In this document: positions 24,577 to 33,225 of the stretch, one piece after another
Numbering within the stretch: position 1 is the stretch's first letter
Layout of the letters: each line of letters begins with the position of its first letter
NCBI RefSeq assembly: GCF_947496875.1
Contig: NZ_CANMEH010000006.1
Location: forward strand, 1 to 64,000
Length of the DNA stretch: 64,000 nt
Origin: an uncultured Paracoccus sp.
Lineage (GTDB): Bacteria; Pseudomonadota; Alphaproteobacteria; Rhodobacterales; Rhodobacteraceae
Direction: 5' to 3'
Program-made: the position numbers and the translations under genes
Notes under the pieces: model-generated
What the model was told of the DNA's origin: nothing
Databases searched by the model: none
The model's input: the letters and a program-made list of their open reading frames with translations, nothing else

Positions 24577-25994
24577 GGTCGCCCCCTCTTCCGGCCCTGC
24601 TTGGCGCGGTACTGGTCCATGAATGTCCGTCCCGGCGGACGCGGCAGGTCGCGGTGTCTCGTCCACCCTCCGGCCAGCGGAACACTGGAAATCCAGCCAC
24701 CCTTCCCGAACAGCCGCAGCGCGCGCACGCCGATACGGCTGCCGAGACGGTAGAGCGCCGGCCGCCGCGCCAACTGCGCCCAGAGCCCGACGGCGACTCG
24801 CGGCAGGCCGTTCTCCAGACCCGACCGCCAGCCGCGCCGCCGCCAGGCGCGCAGCAACGTCGGCAGCGGGATCTCGACCGGGCAGACCTCGGCGCGGCGG
24901 CCGTTCATCGTGCAGGCATGCGGCAGGTCGCGCGACGCGGCCAGCCCGTCCAGCACCGGCGTCAGCACCGAACCCATCGGGCCGGGATAGAACCCGCCAT
25001 AGGCGTGCCCGCCGATCTGGCGATAGACCACACAGTGATTCATGCAGGCGCCGCAGCGGATGCAGCGCAGCATGTCGCGGAACTCGTCGGCCAGCATCCT
25101 TGTGCGTCCGTTGTCGACCAGCACGATGTGCATCTCGTGCGGCCCGTCGGCGTCGCCGTCGCGCCGTGGACCGCAATGGAAGGTGGTGTACTGGGTCAGC
25201 TCGCCCCCGGTGGCCGACCGCACCAGCAGTCGCAGCAGCGCGAAGGCATGCGCAGTCGAGGGCACCAGCTTTTCGATCCCTGCCGTGACGATGTGGATGC
25301 GCGGCGGGGTAGTGGTCAGCTCGGCATTGCCTTCGTTGGTCACGGTGCAGGTGGCGCCGGTATTGGCAACAAGGAAGTTCGCGCCGGAGATGCCGATGTC
25401 GGCGGACATGAACTTGACCCGCAGCTCGCGCCGGGCGCTTTGCACCATCGTCGCGGGATCGTCCGCGGCGGGCGGCGGATGGTGACCGACCTTGAAGAGT
25501 TCGGCCACCTGTTCGCGGGTGCGGTGCATGGCCGGCCAGACGATGTGCGAGGGCCGCTCGCACGCCAACTGAATGATGTGCTCGGCGAGGTCGGTCTCGA
25601 CCCGCTCGATCCCGGCATCGGCGAGAGCATGCGGCAGCCCGATCTCCTCGCCGAGCATCGACTTGGCGCGGGTGACGAGCTTGGCGTTCGCATCCAGGCA
25701 GATGTGGGTCACAATGGCGCGGGCCTCGGCGTCATCCGAGGCCCAGTGGACCTTGGCGCCGGAAGCCGTGGCATTGCGCTCGAACTGCTCGAGATAGTGG
25801 TCGAGGTTGGCGATGACGTGGTCCTTGATCGCCCGGCCGCGCGCGCGTGCCGCCTCGAACTGAGGGAAGGCGGCAACCGCGCCCGCGCGCTTGCGCTCGG
25901 CGGTGTCGGTGGTGCGGTCGATCGCCAGCTTCAGCGTGCGGTCCGCCAGCGCGGCGTCGGTACGGGCCTTGAAGGACGGCTGTGGCGCAGTCAT
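24573..25994 (-). CDS. lutB: Lactate utilisation protein B, iron-sulfur subunit, with altered cluster motif
   Basis: A 473-residue subunit of the LutABC L-lactate oxidation complex. The N-terminal two thirds are LUD-like (TGATCTVTNEGNAEL region), followed by a ferredoxin-like domain. The first cluster motif CIRCGACMNHCVVY is complete. In the second, relatives read SLCxxCxExCPV or CTxNGRCxxVCPV; here it reads ACTMNGRRAEVCPVEIPL, so the position before AEVC is arginine (CGC) instead of cysteine (TGC would be one transition away). One 4Fe-4S cluster may therefore be missing. GAGGAGG lies before the start at 25994. It sits between a broken lutA and lutC, so decay of the whole operon is likely. 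Confidence 0.85.
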   Translation of the reverse strand: MTAPQPSFKARTDAALADRTLKLAIDRTTDTAERKRAGAVAAFPQFEAARARGRAIKDHVIANLDHYLEQFERNATASGAKVHWASDDAEARAIVTHICLDANAKLVTRAKSMLGEEIGLPHALADAGIERVETDLAEHIIQLACERPSHIVWPAMHRTREQVAELFKVGHHPPPAADDPATMVQSARRELRVKFMSADIGISGANFLVANTGATCTVTNEGNAELTTTPPRIHIVTAGIEKLVPSTAHAFALLRLLVRSATGGELTQYTTFHCGPRRDGDADGPHEMHIVLVDNGRTRMLADEFRDMLRCIRCGACMNHCVVYRQIGGHAYGGFYPGPMGSVLTPVLDGLAASRDLPHACTMNGRRAEVCPVEIPLPTLLRAWRRRGWRSGLENGLPRVAVGLWAQLARRPALYRLGSRIGVRALRLFGKGGWISSVPLAGGWTRHRDLPRPPGRTFMDQYRAKQGRKRGRP

Positions 25995-25996
25995 GG

Positions 25997-26350
25997 TCAG
26001 GCCTCCTCACCGATTGCAGGGCCGTCGGCGCGGCCCGCCAGAACCTCTCGATGGTGTGGAAGCAGCGGGTCTTCGCGCCGCGCCGGTGCAGCTTGCCAGC
26101 CATGTTCATCAGGCAGCCGAGGTCGGTGGCCAGCAGCAGGTCGGCCCCGGTGCGCTCGATCGCCTCTGCCTTCTCGGTGACGATGGCGTTCGAGATGGCT
26201 GAATACTTGACGCAGAAGGTACCCCCGAAGCCGCAGCAGACGTCGTTACCCTCAAGACCTCGCATCTCCAGGCCCGCGACATGGGACAGAAGCTGGCGGG
26301 GCTGCGCGGCGATGCCGAGTTCGCGCAACCCCGCGCAACATGGGCCAATC
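25997..26350 (-). pseudogene. lutA: Lactate utilisation protein A, truncated and frameshifted
   Basis: The C-terminal half of LutA, the cysteine-rich (CCG-domain) oxidoreductase subunit, is recognisable: CCAGLRELGIAAQPRQLL, CCGFGGTFCVKYSAISNAI, and TDLGCLMNMAGKLHRRG. The first half is gone: at about 26345 the sequence passes into an amidase gene start. Near 26047 a two-base AG duplication shifts the frame; in the shifted frame the natural end LAGRADGPAIGEEA and a stop at 25997 are still readable, just ahead of the lutB start. So the gene has both a large 5-prime deletion and a small frameshift. Confidence 0.85.
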
Positions 26351-26540
26351 TGCGGTCGACGTCGGATGCCATGGCTAGGGCGGCGCCGTGATCGACATGC
26401 ACATAGGCCAGATACCTGCCGTTAAACGCCTCGATGCGGTCCATATAGCGCCGGCACACGTCGAGTGCAGTCTATTGCCGGGTGCGGATGCGGTTCGCAA
26501 GACCCCTGATGCCGCCCGATGCGGTGAACTCGGTCTGCAT
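26351..26540 (-). pseudogene. Start of an amidase-signature gene, cut and interrupted
   Basis: From ATG at 26540, with AAAGGAG six bases upstream, the frame reads MQTEFTASGGIRGLANRI, then after an in-frame TAG (26474-26472) TALDVCRRYMDRIEAFNG and YLAYVHVDHGAALAMA. The pattern of a helix ending RIEAFN followed by AYVHVD..AL matches the N-terminus of amidase-signature hydrolases. The frame fuses into lutA near 26350, so only about 65 residues of an expected 450 or more remain. It directly follows a TRAP permease gene, whose operon it once belonged to. Confidence 0.7.
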
Positions 26541-26551
26541 AGGCCGCTCCT

Positions 26552-27590
26552 TTAGATCAGTGCCAAGCTGATGAACGGGATGTACATGATCAGCAAAAGC
26601 GCGACCAGCATTGCTATTAGAAAGGGAACGACGGCCCAGCTCAGCTTTTCGATGCTAATGCCGCTTATTCCGCAGCCGACGAATAGGTTGACGCCGACCG
26701 GGGGGCAAAAAACCGATGACCACGCTAACGATCACTACGATTCCGAAATGCGTCGGATCGACGCCGACCTGTTTCACGATGGGCAGGAACAGCGGCTTGA
26801 AGATCAGGATATTGGCCAGTGCAACCATAAATGTTCCAAAAACTAGAAAGATCAATACGATCACCAGCAGCACCAGAAACTTGCTGTCGGGGATGTGCGA
26901 AAACAGCTCCATCACGGTGCCGGGCACGTTGTTGTACAGCAGCACCTGACCGAATGCGGTGGTTGGTGGCGACTAGGAACAGGATCGTGCCATGGTCATC
27001 GAGGCGCTCCGCAACGCGTCCCACAGCTTGGCCAAGGTCATCGATTTGAGAAAGAACGTCTCGGCCAACAGTGCATAGGCGACAGCGCTCGCACCAGCCT
27101 CGGTCGGGGTCATGATGCCGCCATAAATCCCGCCCAGCACGATCACAGGCACCATCAAAGCATGGCCGGCGCGCCGCAGGGCCGCGAAGGTCTCGGCCCA
27201 GCTGGCGCGCTCCGCTGATGCCGCGTAGTCCCGGCGCCTGGCGATGACATAAGCAGTGACCATTAGCGCCACTCCGACCAGGACTTCGGGGACAATGCCG
27301 GCAATAAATAGGTCGCCCACGGACACGCCGGCGGTGGTGCCATAGATGATCAGCGGAATGCTGGGCGGTATCAGAACGCCCAGACAGCCGGCCGATGTAT
27401 TGACCGCATTGGAGAAGGCATTGTCATATCCCCCCCTGCGCATGGTTGGGATCATGATTCCGCCCACGGCGGCAACCGTCGCCGGTTCCGAACCGCTGAG
27501 CGCACCGAAAAACAGGCTGGTCAACATCGACACCTGCGCCAATCCGCCCCGGATATGGCCCACCAAACAGCGAGAGAAATCCAGCAAACG
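26552..27590 (-). pseudogene. TRAP transporter large permease (DctM), degraded
   Basis: Most of a DctM permease is readable but in several frames: LLDFSRCLVGHIRGGLAQV through GVLIPPSIPLIIYGTTAGV to SASMTMA (27590-26985), then LLYNNVPGTVMELFSHIP to VSVVIGFLPP (about 26945-26705), then GVNLFVGCGISGISIEKL to the stop at 26552. Frameshifts lie near 26990 and 26965 and at a run of C residues near 26705. About 85 N-terminal residues are missing. The amidase start follows it, which suggests a former TRAP-amidase operon. The neighbouring dctQ and dctP are not present. Confidence 0.85.
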
Positions 27591-27987
27591 ATGGAGACCA
27601 GCTTTGTAGAACTGCCCGTTCTAGGCTCCGATCGCCTGATTCCAGTATTCGCGGCATCGCGTCTCGCCGATCTGGAGTACGATATCGACCATGGCGAGCT
27701 GCCGGTCGTCGCCTATCCTATAAATGTCCTCTTCGGCAGGGTCGTGCGGGATGAGATCTGGCCGCGCCTCGATGGGCTGACCCTCAGACCAAAAGCAGAA
27801 ACAGCGCTGACCTTGGCTGCGCTGCAGCTTGCTTCGACCGGGGTCGCCGTGGCTTGGGTGCCCGAGACCTTGGCATTTCAACCTGTACGAACGCGAGATG
27901 AAGGGGCTGGACGATGGCATAGCCGCCCCGATCCAGGGCGCCCAAGGCACCACCCTTCCTCTCACCCGCAAGAATGACCAGGAGTGA
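27591..27987 (+). pseudogene. LysR-type regulator, ligand-domain fragment
   Basis: About 100 residues (27597-27890) match the effector domain of LysR regulators: ELPVLGSDRLIPVFAAS, LPVVAYPINVLFGRVVRDE, and ETALTLAALQLASTGVAVAW with WVPETLA. The N-terminal helix-turn-helix is missing and the fragment starts at the junction with the dead TRAP permease. From about 27876 another frame reads NLYEREMKGLDDGIAAPI to a stop at 27987; I cannot tell whether it is the tail of the same or another gene. Confidence 0.7.
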
Positions 27988-28074
27988 CCCTCGCGGTGGT
28001 TCCAGGCGCGACATACCTCGGTGACTGAAGCGCGGCCCTTCAACAAGCCTCAGCATCCCGTCCGACAACGAACG

Positions 28075-28284
28075 CTACAGCTTTCCGGCAATCTCGACGG
28101 CCGCGGTCATCCACGTTTCCCAGTCCTCGGGATGCGTCAGAATGACCGGCATCGCCCCTGGCCTCACCTCGGCGTTCGGCTCGGTCGTCAGTACGACGAA
28201 CAGGTCGTCTGTCCTTTCGCTATACTTCGCCTTGCGCAGAGCGCTCCAGCCGCGACCCTGGATATGATCCTCCGCGTCGCGCAA
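28075..28284 (-). pseudogene. SRAP (YedK/HMCES-like) peptidase, C-terminal fragment
   Basis: The 70-residue frame contains FVVLTTEPNAEVRPGAMPV and ILTHPEDWETWMTA, matching the C-terminal core of SOS response-associated peptidases, which crosslink to abasic sites in single-stranded DNA. The N-terminal catalytic cysteine domain is absent and the family histidine that normally precedes the RMPV/AMPV segment is missing here. The frame ends early. A full protein has about 220 residues, so this is a relic. Confidence 0.55.
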
Positions 28285-28401
28285 TGTTAATCACTCCGGG
28301 CTCCCAGATTGCGCCATGGTCCGTTATCGCTTAACGTCGGACGCTGAACCTTCATCCGATCTGCCGCTCCGACGGTGCATCGTGCAGCCGGGACAAGGCG
28401 C

Positions 28402-29717
28402 GTGGAGAAGCGAGCACTCAGTGAGCGAGACATTTGCACCAAATTTGTCACCACGGCGCTCCGAGCTGCCGGTTGGGACGAGATAACCCAGATCCGCGAG
28501 GAGGTCAGCTTTACCAAGGGCCGGATCATCGTTCGCGGCAAACTGGTCAGCCGGGGAAGCGGCAAGCGGGCCGATTACATCCTTTCCGTCAAGACGAACA
28601 TCCCCCTCGCCCTGATCAAAGCAAAGGCGAACGCCCAAGCCATCGGTGCGGGAATGCAACAGGCTCTCGAATACGCGGAGACACTCGGTATCCCGTTTGT
28701 ATTTTCGTTGAACGGCGACGGATTCGTCTTCCATGACCGGACCGGCATGAGTGCGACGCCAGAGGTCACGCTCGGCCTGAACTAGTTTCCATCCCCTTCC
28801 GAACTCTGGGCGCGTTACCGTCAATTTCGAAGACGGCATCGGCAAGGCGCCGCGCTACTATCAGCTCAATGCCGTGAACGCGGCCATCGAGGCGATCGCC
28901 AAAGGACAAGACCGGGTGCTACTCGTTATGGCGACCGGGACGGGCAAGACCTATACGGGGTTCCAGATCATTTCGCGTCTTTGGAAAGCCGGGCAGGAGA
29001 AGCTGAAACTTTTCCTAGCCGACCGAAACGTGCTCATCGAGAATACTATGGTGAATGACTTTCGACCCTTCGCGGGCAACATGGCCAAACTGTCGACCCA
29101 GTCAAAAACCATCGAACGTCCCGATGGCACATCAGTCGACCTCACGCTCGCCTTGGATAGGCGACGCCGGATTGACACATCGTATGAAATCTACCTCGGA
29201 CTCTATCAGGCCATCACCGGCCCGCACGGAAGTCAGAAGCTCTACAAGGAGTTCTCCCGGGATTTTTTCGATCTGATTGTGATTGACGAATGCCACCGGG
29301 GCAGCGCTGCGGAGGACAGCGCCTAGCGAGAGATTCTCGACCACTTTACATCAGCGACACAGATAGGGTTAACTGCCACGCCGAAGGAAACGGAGTACGC
29401 CTCCAACATCGATTACTTCAGGGGATCAGTTTATAGCTACTCGCTTAAGCAAGGTATTCGTGATGGGTTCCTCGCCCCTACAAGGAAGTCAAGGTCCACA
29501 TCGACCGCGACGTAGAGGGATATCGCCCGACGCCGGGTCAGCTCGACCGCGATGGCGAAGAGGTGGAGGATCGGAACTACAATACAAAAGACTTCGACCG
29601 GACTCTGGTGCTCGATAATCGCACCAAGTTGGTTGCGCGTGAGGTGACTTCCTGAAGCAGAGCGGCGACCGGATGGCAAAGACAATCGTCTTTTGCGTTG
29701 ATCAGGAACATGCCGCC
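28402..29717 (+). pseudogene. hsdR: Type I restriction enzyme R subunit, heavily mutated
   Basis: An EcoEI-like HsdR can be followed through several breaks. The first part (28402-28785) is the nuclease-domain start LSERDICTKFVTTALRAAGW and EEVSFTKGRIIVRGK to a TAG. The motor domain resumes in another frame with [13 protein letters not shown] (Walker A) and VIDECHRGS (motif II), then hits TAG at 29323-29325 where relatives have tryptophan. [31 protein letters not shown], then [18 protein letters not shown] and MAKTIVFCVDQEHAA follow with single-base frameshifts near 29475 and 29645. No hsdM or hsdS is nearby. The gene is dead. Confidence 0.9.
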
Positions 29718-29957
29718 TGGATGGGCCTGGAAGCCTATGACCAGCGCGCAATGTGCCATCGAGGGGTGATGGAGCTGGCTGCGATGACGACGAGATCGCC
29801 AGCTATGCGGACACTCCTCGAAGGCGATGATCATCAAGTACGCGGGCGAGGCCGGGCAGATCATGAGGGCCAAGCGGGTAGCGAAGAAACGGAAATGAAC
29901 AGAACGGGTGCAGAACAAGAAACTGATAACCGGGGTGATAACTCCCGCCGAGTGTTC
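29718..29957. other. Unassigned remnant DNA
   Basis: Between the end of the hsdR relic and the tRNA promoter no intact gene is seen. A short plus-strand end, MIIKYAGEAGQIMRAKRVA to a stop at 29896-29898, looks like the lysine-rich C-terminus of some lost protein, but I cannot name it. Confidence 0.35.
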
Positions 29958-29986
29958 TTGACGCGACTCGCGTCAAACCCTATCAG
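29958..29986 (+). promoter_or_regulatory. Promoter of tRNA-Trp/secE with palindrome over the -35
   Basis: TTGACG (29958-29963) and TATCAG (29981-29986) are separated by exactly 17 bases, and transcription would start just before the tRNA at 29998. The -35 is the left arm of a perfect palindrome, TTGACGCG-ACT-CGCGTCAA (29958-29976), whose centre contains the GANTC methylation motif GACTC (29965-29969). Confidence 0.6.
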
Positions 29987-29997
29987 GGCTGGGCTGC

Positions 29998-30073
29998 AGG
30001 GGTATAGCTCAGTTGGTAGAGCATCGGTCTCCAAAACCGAGGGTCGTGGGTTCGAGTCCCCCTGCCCCTGCCA
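29998..30073 (+). tRNA. tRNA-Trp (CCA anticodon)
   Basis: A complete 76-base cloverleaf. Acceptor AGGGGTA (29998-30004) pairs with TGCCCCT (30063-30069) with one G-T pair; D-arm AGCTCAGTTGGTAGAGC; anticodon stem TCGGT/ACCGA around loop CTCCAAA, anticodon CCA at 30031-30033; T-arm with GTTCGAGTCC. The CCA end is encoded (30071-30073). Position directly ahead of secE-nusG is typical for alphaproteobacteria. Confidence 0.97.
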
Positions 30074-30175
30074 GTTCCGCCGGCCGCGCGTTGCCTGCCG
30101 GGCTGAGGGATAAGGGCGCCTTGCATCGCTGGCGCCCCGCGTCTATCTGACCTGCTGCACGGCCAAGGGAACGTC

Positions 30176-30370
30176 ATGACCAACCCCGCACAATTCATCA
30201 GTCAGGTTCGCGCCGAGGCGGCCAAGATCGTCTGGCCAGGCCGACGCGAGGTGACCACGACCACGATCATGGTCTTCGTGATGGCGGCGCTGTTCAGCCT
30301 GTTCTTCTTCCTGGTCGACCTGCTGATCCGGACCGGTGTGACCGAGGTTCTGCGGGCAGTGGCTGGCTGA
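30176..30370 (+). CDS. secE: Preprotein translocase subunit SecE
   Basis: The small essential subunit that clamps SecY in the protein-export channel. The 64-residue product is the short, single-helix form found in most bacteria outside the enterics: an amphipathic N-terminal part with the conserved EAAKIVWPGRREV (SecE signature W-P) and one membrane helix at about residues 31-53. It lies between tRNA-Trp and nusG, its usual place. AAGGGAACGTC precedes the start. Confidence 0.95.
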   Translation: MTNPAQFISQVRAEAAKIVWPGRREVTTTTIMVFVMAALFSLFFFLVDLLIRTGVTEVLRAVAG

Positions 30371-30581
30371 CCGAGCGTTTGCCGGGGTGGTCCTGGGCCG
30401 GGTCGCGCCCTGGGTGAATGGCTTGCCAAGCCGGGCAGGGGTCGATATGTCGCCCCGACCTTGCTCCTGACGGGCGTGCAGCGAATCGGCATGCGCGCCC
30501 TTTCGATTTGGGGCAGGGGCATTCTGGAATTCCGACGGGCCGCGCGCCCGAACGCAGGCACGAACGGGGAATGGTCTGACT

Positions 30582-31121
30582 ATGGCAAAACGGTGGTACT
30601 CGGTCAGCGTCCTGTCCAACTTCGAGAAGAAGGTTGCTGAGGCGATTCGCCAGTCGGTCGCCGAAAAGGGTCTCGAGGACGAGATCGACGAGGTCCTGGT
30701 TCCGACCGAAGAGGTCATCGAGGTCCGCCGCGGCAAGAAGGTCACCTCCGAACGCCGCTTCATGCCCGGCTATGTGCTGGTGCACATGGACCTTTCGGAC
30801 CGCACCTACCATCTGGTCAACTCGATCAACCGGGTGACCGGTTTCCTGGGCGCGCAGGGCCGGCCGATGCCGATGCGCGACGACGAGGTCAACCTGATGC
30901 TGAACCGGTCCGGCATCGGCGGCGCGGCGCCCGAACCGCGGAACCTGATCCGCTTCGAGGTGGGTGAGAATGTCAACGTGACCGACGGTCCTTTCGAGGG
31001 GTTCTCGGGCATGGTCGAGGAGGTCGACGACGCGGCGGGGCGCGTGAAGGTCACGGTGTCGATCTTCGGCCGGCCCACGCCGGTCGAACTGGAATTCACG
31101 CAGGTCACCAAGGCCTCGTGA
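30582..31121 (+). CDS. nusG: Transcription termination/antitermination protein NusG
   Basis: A 179-residue transcription factor that binds RNA polymerase through its NGN domain (residues about 4-110, opening KRWYSVSVLSNFEKKVAE) and contacts Rho or ribosomal protein S10 through a C-terminal KOW domain (NVTDGPFEGFSGMVEEV onwards). Length is typical. It follows secE by 211 bases without obvious promoter or terminator and precedes rplK by 73 bases, the standard arrangement. Confidence 0.97.
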   Translation: MAKRWYSVSVLSNFEKKVAEAIRQSVAEKGLEDEIDEVLVPTEEVIEVRRGKKVTSERRFMPGYVLVHMDLSDRTYHLVNSINRVTGFLGAQGRPMPMRDDEVNLMLNRSGIGGAAPEPRNLIRFEVGENVNVTDGPFEGFSGMVEEVDDAAGRVKVTVSIFGRPTPVELEFTQVTKAS

Positions 31122-31194
31122 ACATCGAGCGGGAGGCACGAGCCGTACCGCTATATCGGCCCGCATCCGGGCGTGATGAAAAGGAGAAGGCCAC

Positions 31195-31647
31195 ATGGCC
31201 AAGAAAGTCGTCGGCAGCCTGAAGCTGCAGATCAAGGCGGGGCAGGCGAACCCGTCCCCGCCGGTGGGCCCCGCACTGGGTCAGCGCGGGATCAACATCA
31301 TGGAATTCTGCAAGGCGTTCAACGCGCGCACGCAGGAAATGGAACAGGGATCCCCGGTTCCGGTCGTGATCACCTATTTCGCAGACAAGTCGTTCACGTT
31401 CGACACCAAGACGCCGCCGGCGGCGTTCCTGCTGAAGAAGGCCGCTGGGCTGAAGCCGCAGGGCAAGCGCAACCGCGCGCGGGGATCGGACAAGCCCGGT
31501 CGCCAGCCGGCGGGGACCGTGACGGCGGCGCAGGTGCGTCAGATCGCCGAGACGAAGATGAAGGACCTGTCGGCGAACGACGTCGAGGCGGCAATGCAGA
31601 TCATCCTGGGCTCGGCCCGGTCGATCGGCATCGAGGTGAAGGGCTGA
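31195..31647 (+). CDS. rplK: 50S ribosomal protein L11
   Basis: L11 of the ribosomal GTPase-associated centre; it binds 23S rRNA helices 43/44 and supports factor binding. The 150 residues show the conserved [20 protein letters not shown] and [17 protein letters not shown]. It is about eight residues longer than E. coli L11 because of a basic loop, [18 protein letters not shown], between the two domains; this loop is probably usual for the lineage. AAGGAGAAGG precedes the start and rplA follows after four bases. Confidence 0.97.
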   Translation: MAKKVVGSLKLQIKAGQANPSPPVGPALGQRGINIMEFCKAFNARTQEMEQGSPVPVVITYFADKSFTFDTKTPPAAFLLKKAAGLKPQGKRNRARGSDKPGRQPAGTVTAAQVRQIAETKMKDLSANDVEAAMQIILGSARSIGIEVKG

Positions 31648-31651
31648 GATC

Positions 31652-32350
31652 ATGGCAAAGCTGGGAAAGAAAAAGGCTGCTGGCCGCGCCGCGTTCGAGG
31701 GCAAGTCGCAGATGCCGGTCGAAGACGCCGTGCAGCTGGTCAAGGCCAACGCCACCGCCAATTTCGACGAGACGGTCGAGATCGCGATGAATCTGGGCGT
31801 CGACCCGCGCCACGCCGACCAGATGGTGCGTGGCGTCGTCAAGCTGCCCAACGGCACCGGGCGGGACGTCCGCGTGGCGGTGTTCGCCCGCGGCGCCAAG
31901 GCTGACGAGGCCAAGGCCGCCGGCGCCGAAGTTGTCGGTGCCGAGGACCTGATGGAATCCATCCAGGGCGGCACGATCGATTTCGATCGCTGCATCGCCA
32001 CCCCGGACATGATGCCGCTGGTCGGCAGGCTCGGCAAGATCCTGGGGCCGCGCAACCTGATGCCGAACCCCAAGGTCGGAACCGTGACGATGGACGTCAA
32101 ATCCGCCGTCGAGGCCGCGAAGGGCGGCGAGGTCCAGTTCAAGGCCGAAAAGGCGGGCGTGGTCCATGCCGGCGTCGGCAAGGCGTCGTTCGAGCCCGAG
32201 AAGCTGGCGCAGAACATCCGCGCCTTCGTCGAGGCGGTGAACCGTGCCAAGCCTGCGGGCGCCAAGGGCACCTACATGAAGAAGGTGTCGATCAGCTCCA
32301 CGATGGGCCCGGGCGTGTCGCTGGACCTGGCGTCGGCGACCCAGGCCTGA
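31652..32350 (+). CDS. rplA: 50S ribosomal protein L1
   Basis: L1 forms the mobile stalk that guides tRNA out of the E site, and in many bacteria represses its own operon by binding the mRNA. The 232-residue protein has the signature [19 protein letters not shown] and [15 protein letters not shown], with [20 protein letters not shown] after it. It follows rplK by four bases. The 294 bases that follow are a structured leader for rplJ. Confidence 0.97.
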   Translation: MAKLGKKKAAGRAAFEGKSQMPVEDAVQLVKANATANFDETVEIAMNLGVDPRHADQMVRGVVKLPNGTGRDVRVAVFARGAKADEAKAAGAEVVGAEDLMESIQGGTIDFDRCIATPDMMPLVGRLGKILGPRNLMPNPKVGTVTMDVKSAVEAAKGGEVQFKAEKAGVVHAGVGKASFEPEKLAQNIRAFVEAVNRAKPAGAKGTYMKKVSISSTMGPGVSLDLASATQA

Positions 32351-32644
32351 TCCTGCGCAGGACGCCGGATCGGCTTTGCGGTCTTGCGTCCTGCCTTGCG
32401 TTCCGGCCCATGCGCACGTATGAGGCCGGTTCCATCCTGAATCCTCGCGATTCGGGATGCCTGTCCGAGACGGAGGGTGCGGGGCCGGCGGCCTCGCTTA
32501 ATGTCCTTCCCGAGATGGAAGTCGAGCATTTTTCCGAAGGTTCCGCCTTCGGGGCGATCTCGGGTCCATCAAGCGGACCCGACCGGTGGCCGCCGTGCGA
32601 CCGGATAAGAGAGCCGGGGGGAAACCCCCTACTTGGAGTGAACC
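32351..32644 (+). promoter_or_regulatory. Structured leader of rplJ (L10 leader candidate)
   Basis: The gap between rplA and rplJ contains five strong hairpins and no gene: arms at 32357-32365/32386-32394, 32433-32443/32449-32459, 32534-32540/32546-32552, 32561-32567/32575-32581 and 32616-32621/32625-32629. In bacteria the L10-L12 complex binds such a leader and represses translation of rplJL, so autogenous control is the likely role. The last hairpin sits a few bases before the GGAG of rplJ. A weak promoter (TTGCGT, 17 bases, TATGAG at 32419) may also lie here. Confidence 0.65.
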
Positions 32645-33160
32645 GTGGATAGAGCCCAAAAAGAACAGGTGGTCGAGGAACTCGGCCAGATCTTTGCAAG
32701 CTCTGGCGTCGTGGTGGTTGCCCACTACGAGGGGATGACGGTTGCCGAGATGCAGGACCTGCGGGCGCGCATGCGCGACGCCGGCGGGTCCGTACGCGTT
32801 GCCAAGAACAGGCTTGCCAAGATCGCCCTGGATGGAAAGCCGTGCGCCAGCATTGCCGACTATCTGACGGGGATGACCGTTCTCGCCTATTCCGAGGATC
32901 CCGTGGCTGCGGCCAAGGTCTCGGATGGCTATGCCAAGGGTAACGACAAGTTCGTGATCCTGGGCGGCGCCATGGGCGACGCGGCGCTTGACCCGGCTGG
33001 TGTCAAGGCCTTGGCGCAGATGCCGTCGCGCGAGGAGCTGATTGCTTCGATCGCGGCCTGCATCGGCGCTCCGGCCGCGAACATCGCGGGCGCGATTGGC
33101 GCACCTGCTTCGAACATCGCGGGCATCCTTTCGACGCTGGAAGAGCGTGAAGCTGCCTGA
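32645..33160 (+). CDS. rplJ: 50S ribosomal protein L10
   Basis: L10 anchors the L7/L12 stalk on the ribosome. The 171-residue protein starts with GTG behind TTGGAG and opens [16 protein letters not shown]; the RNA-binding part has [19 protein letters not shown] and [11 protein letters not shown], and the alanine-rich C-terminal helix binds L7/L12 dimers. It is preceded by a structured leader and followed after 65 bases by rplL, as in nearly all bacteria. Confidence 0.97.
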   Translation: MDRAQKEQVVEELGQIFASSGVVVVAHYEGMTVAEMQDLRARMRDAGGSVRVAKNRLAKIALDGKPCASIADYLTGMTVLAYSEDPVAAAKVSDGYAKGNDKFVILGGAMGDAALDPAGVKALAQMPSREELIASIAACIGAPAANIAGAIGAPASNIAGILSTLEEREAA

Positions 33161-33225
33161 GGCAATCCCGTCCCGTCGTGTGGCTGGTCCCTCGACGTCG
33201 GAACATTTACTGAAAGAACGGAAAA

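Noticed and set aside
29998..30073. tRNA-Trp as the attachment site of an integrated island
   Set aside because: The accessory DNA lies on the 5-prime side of the tRNA, no copy of its 3-prime end is found elsewhere in the window, and no integrase is present.
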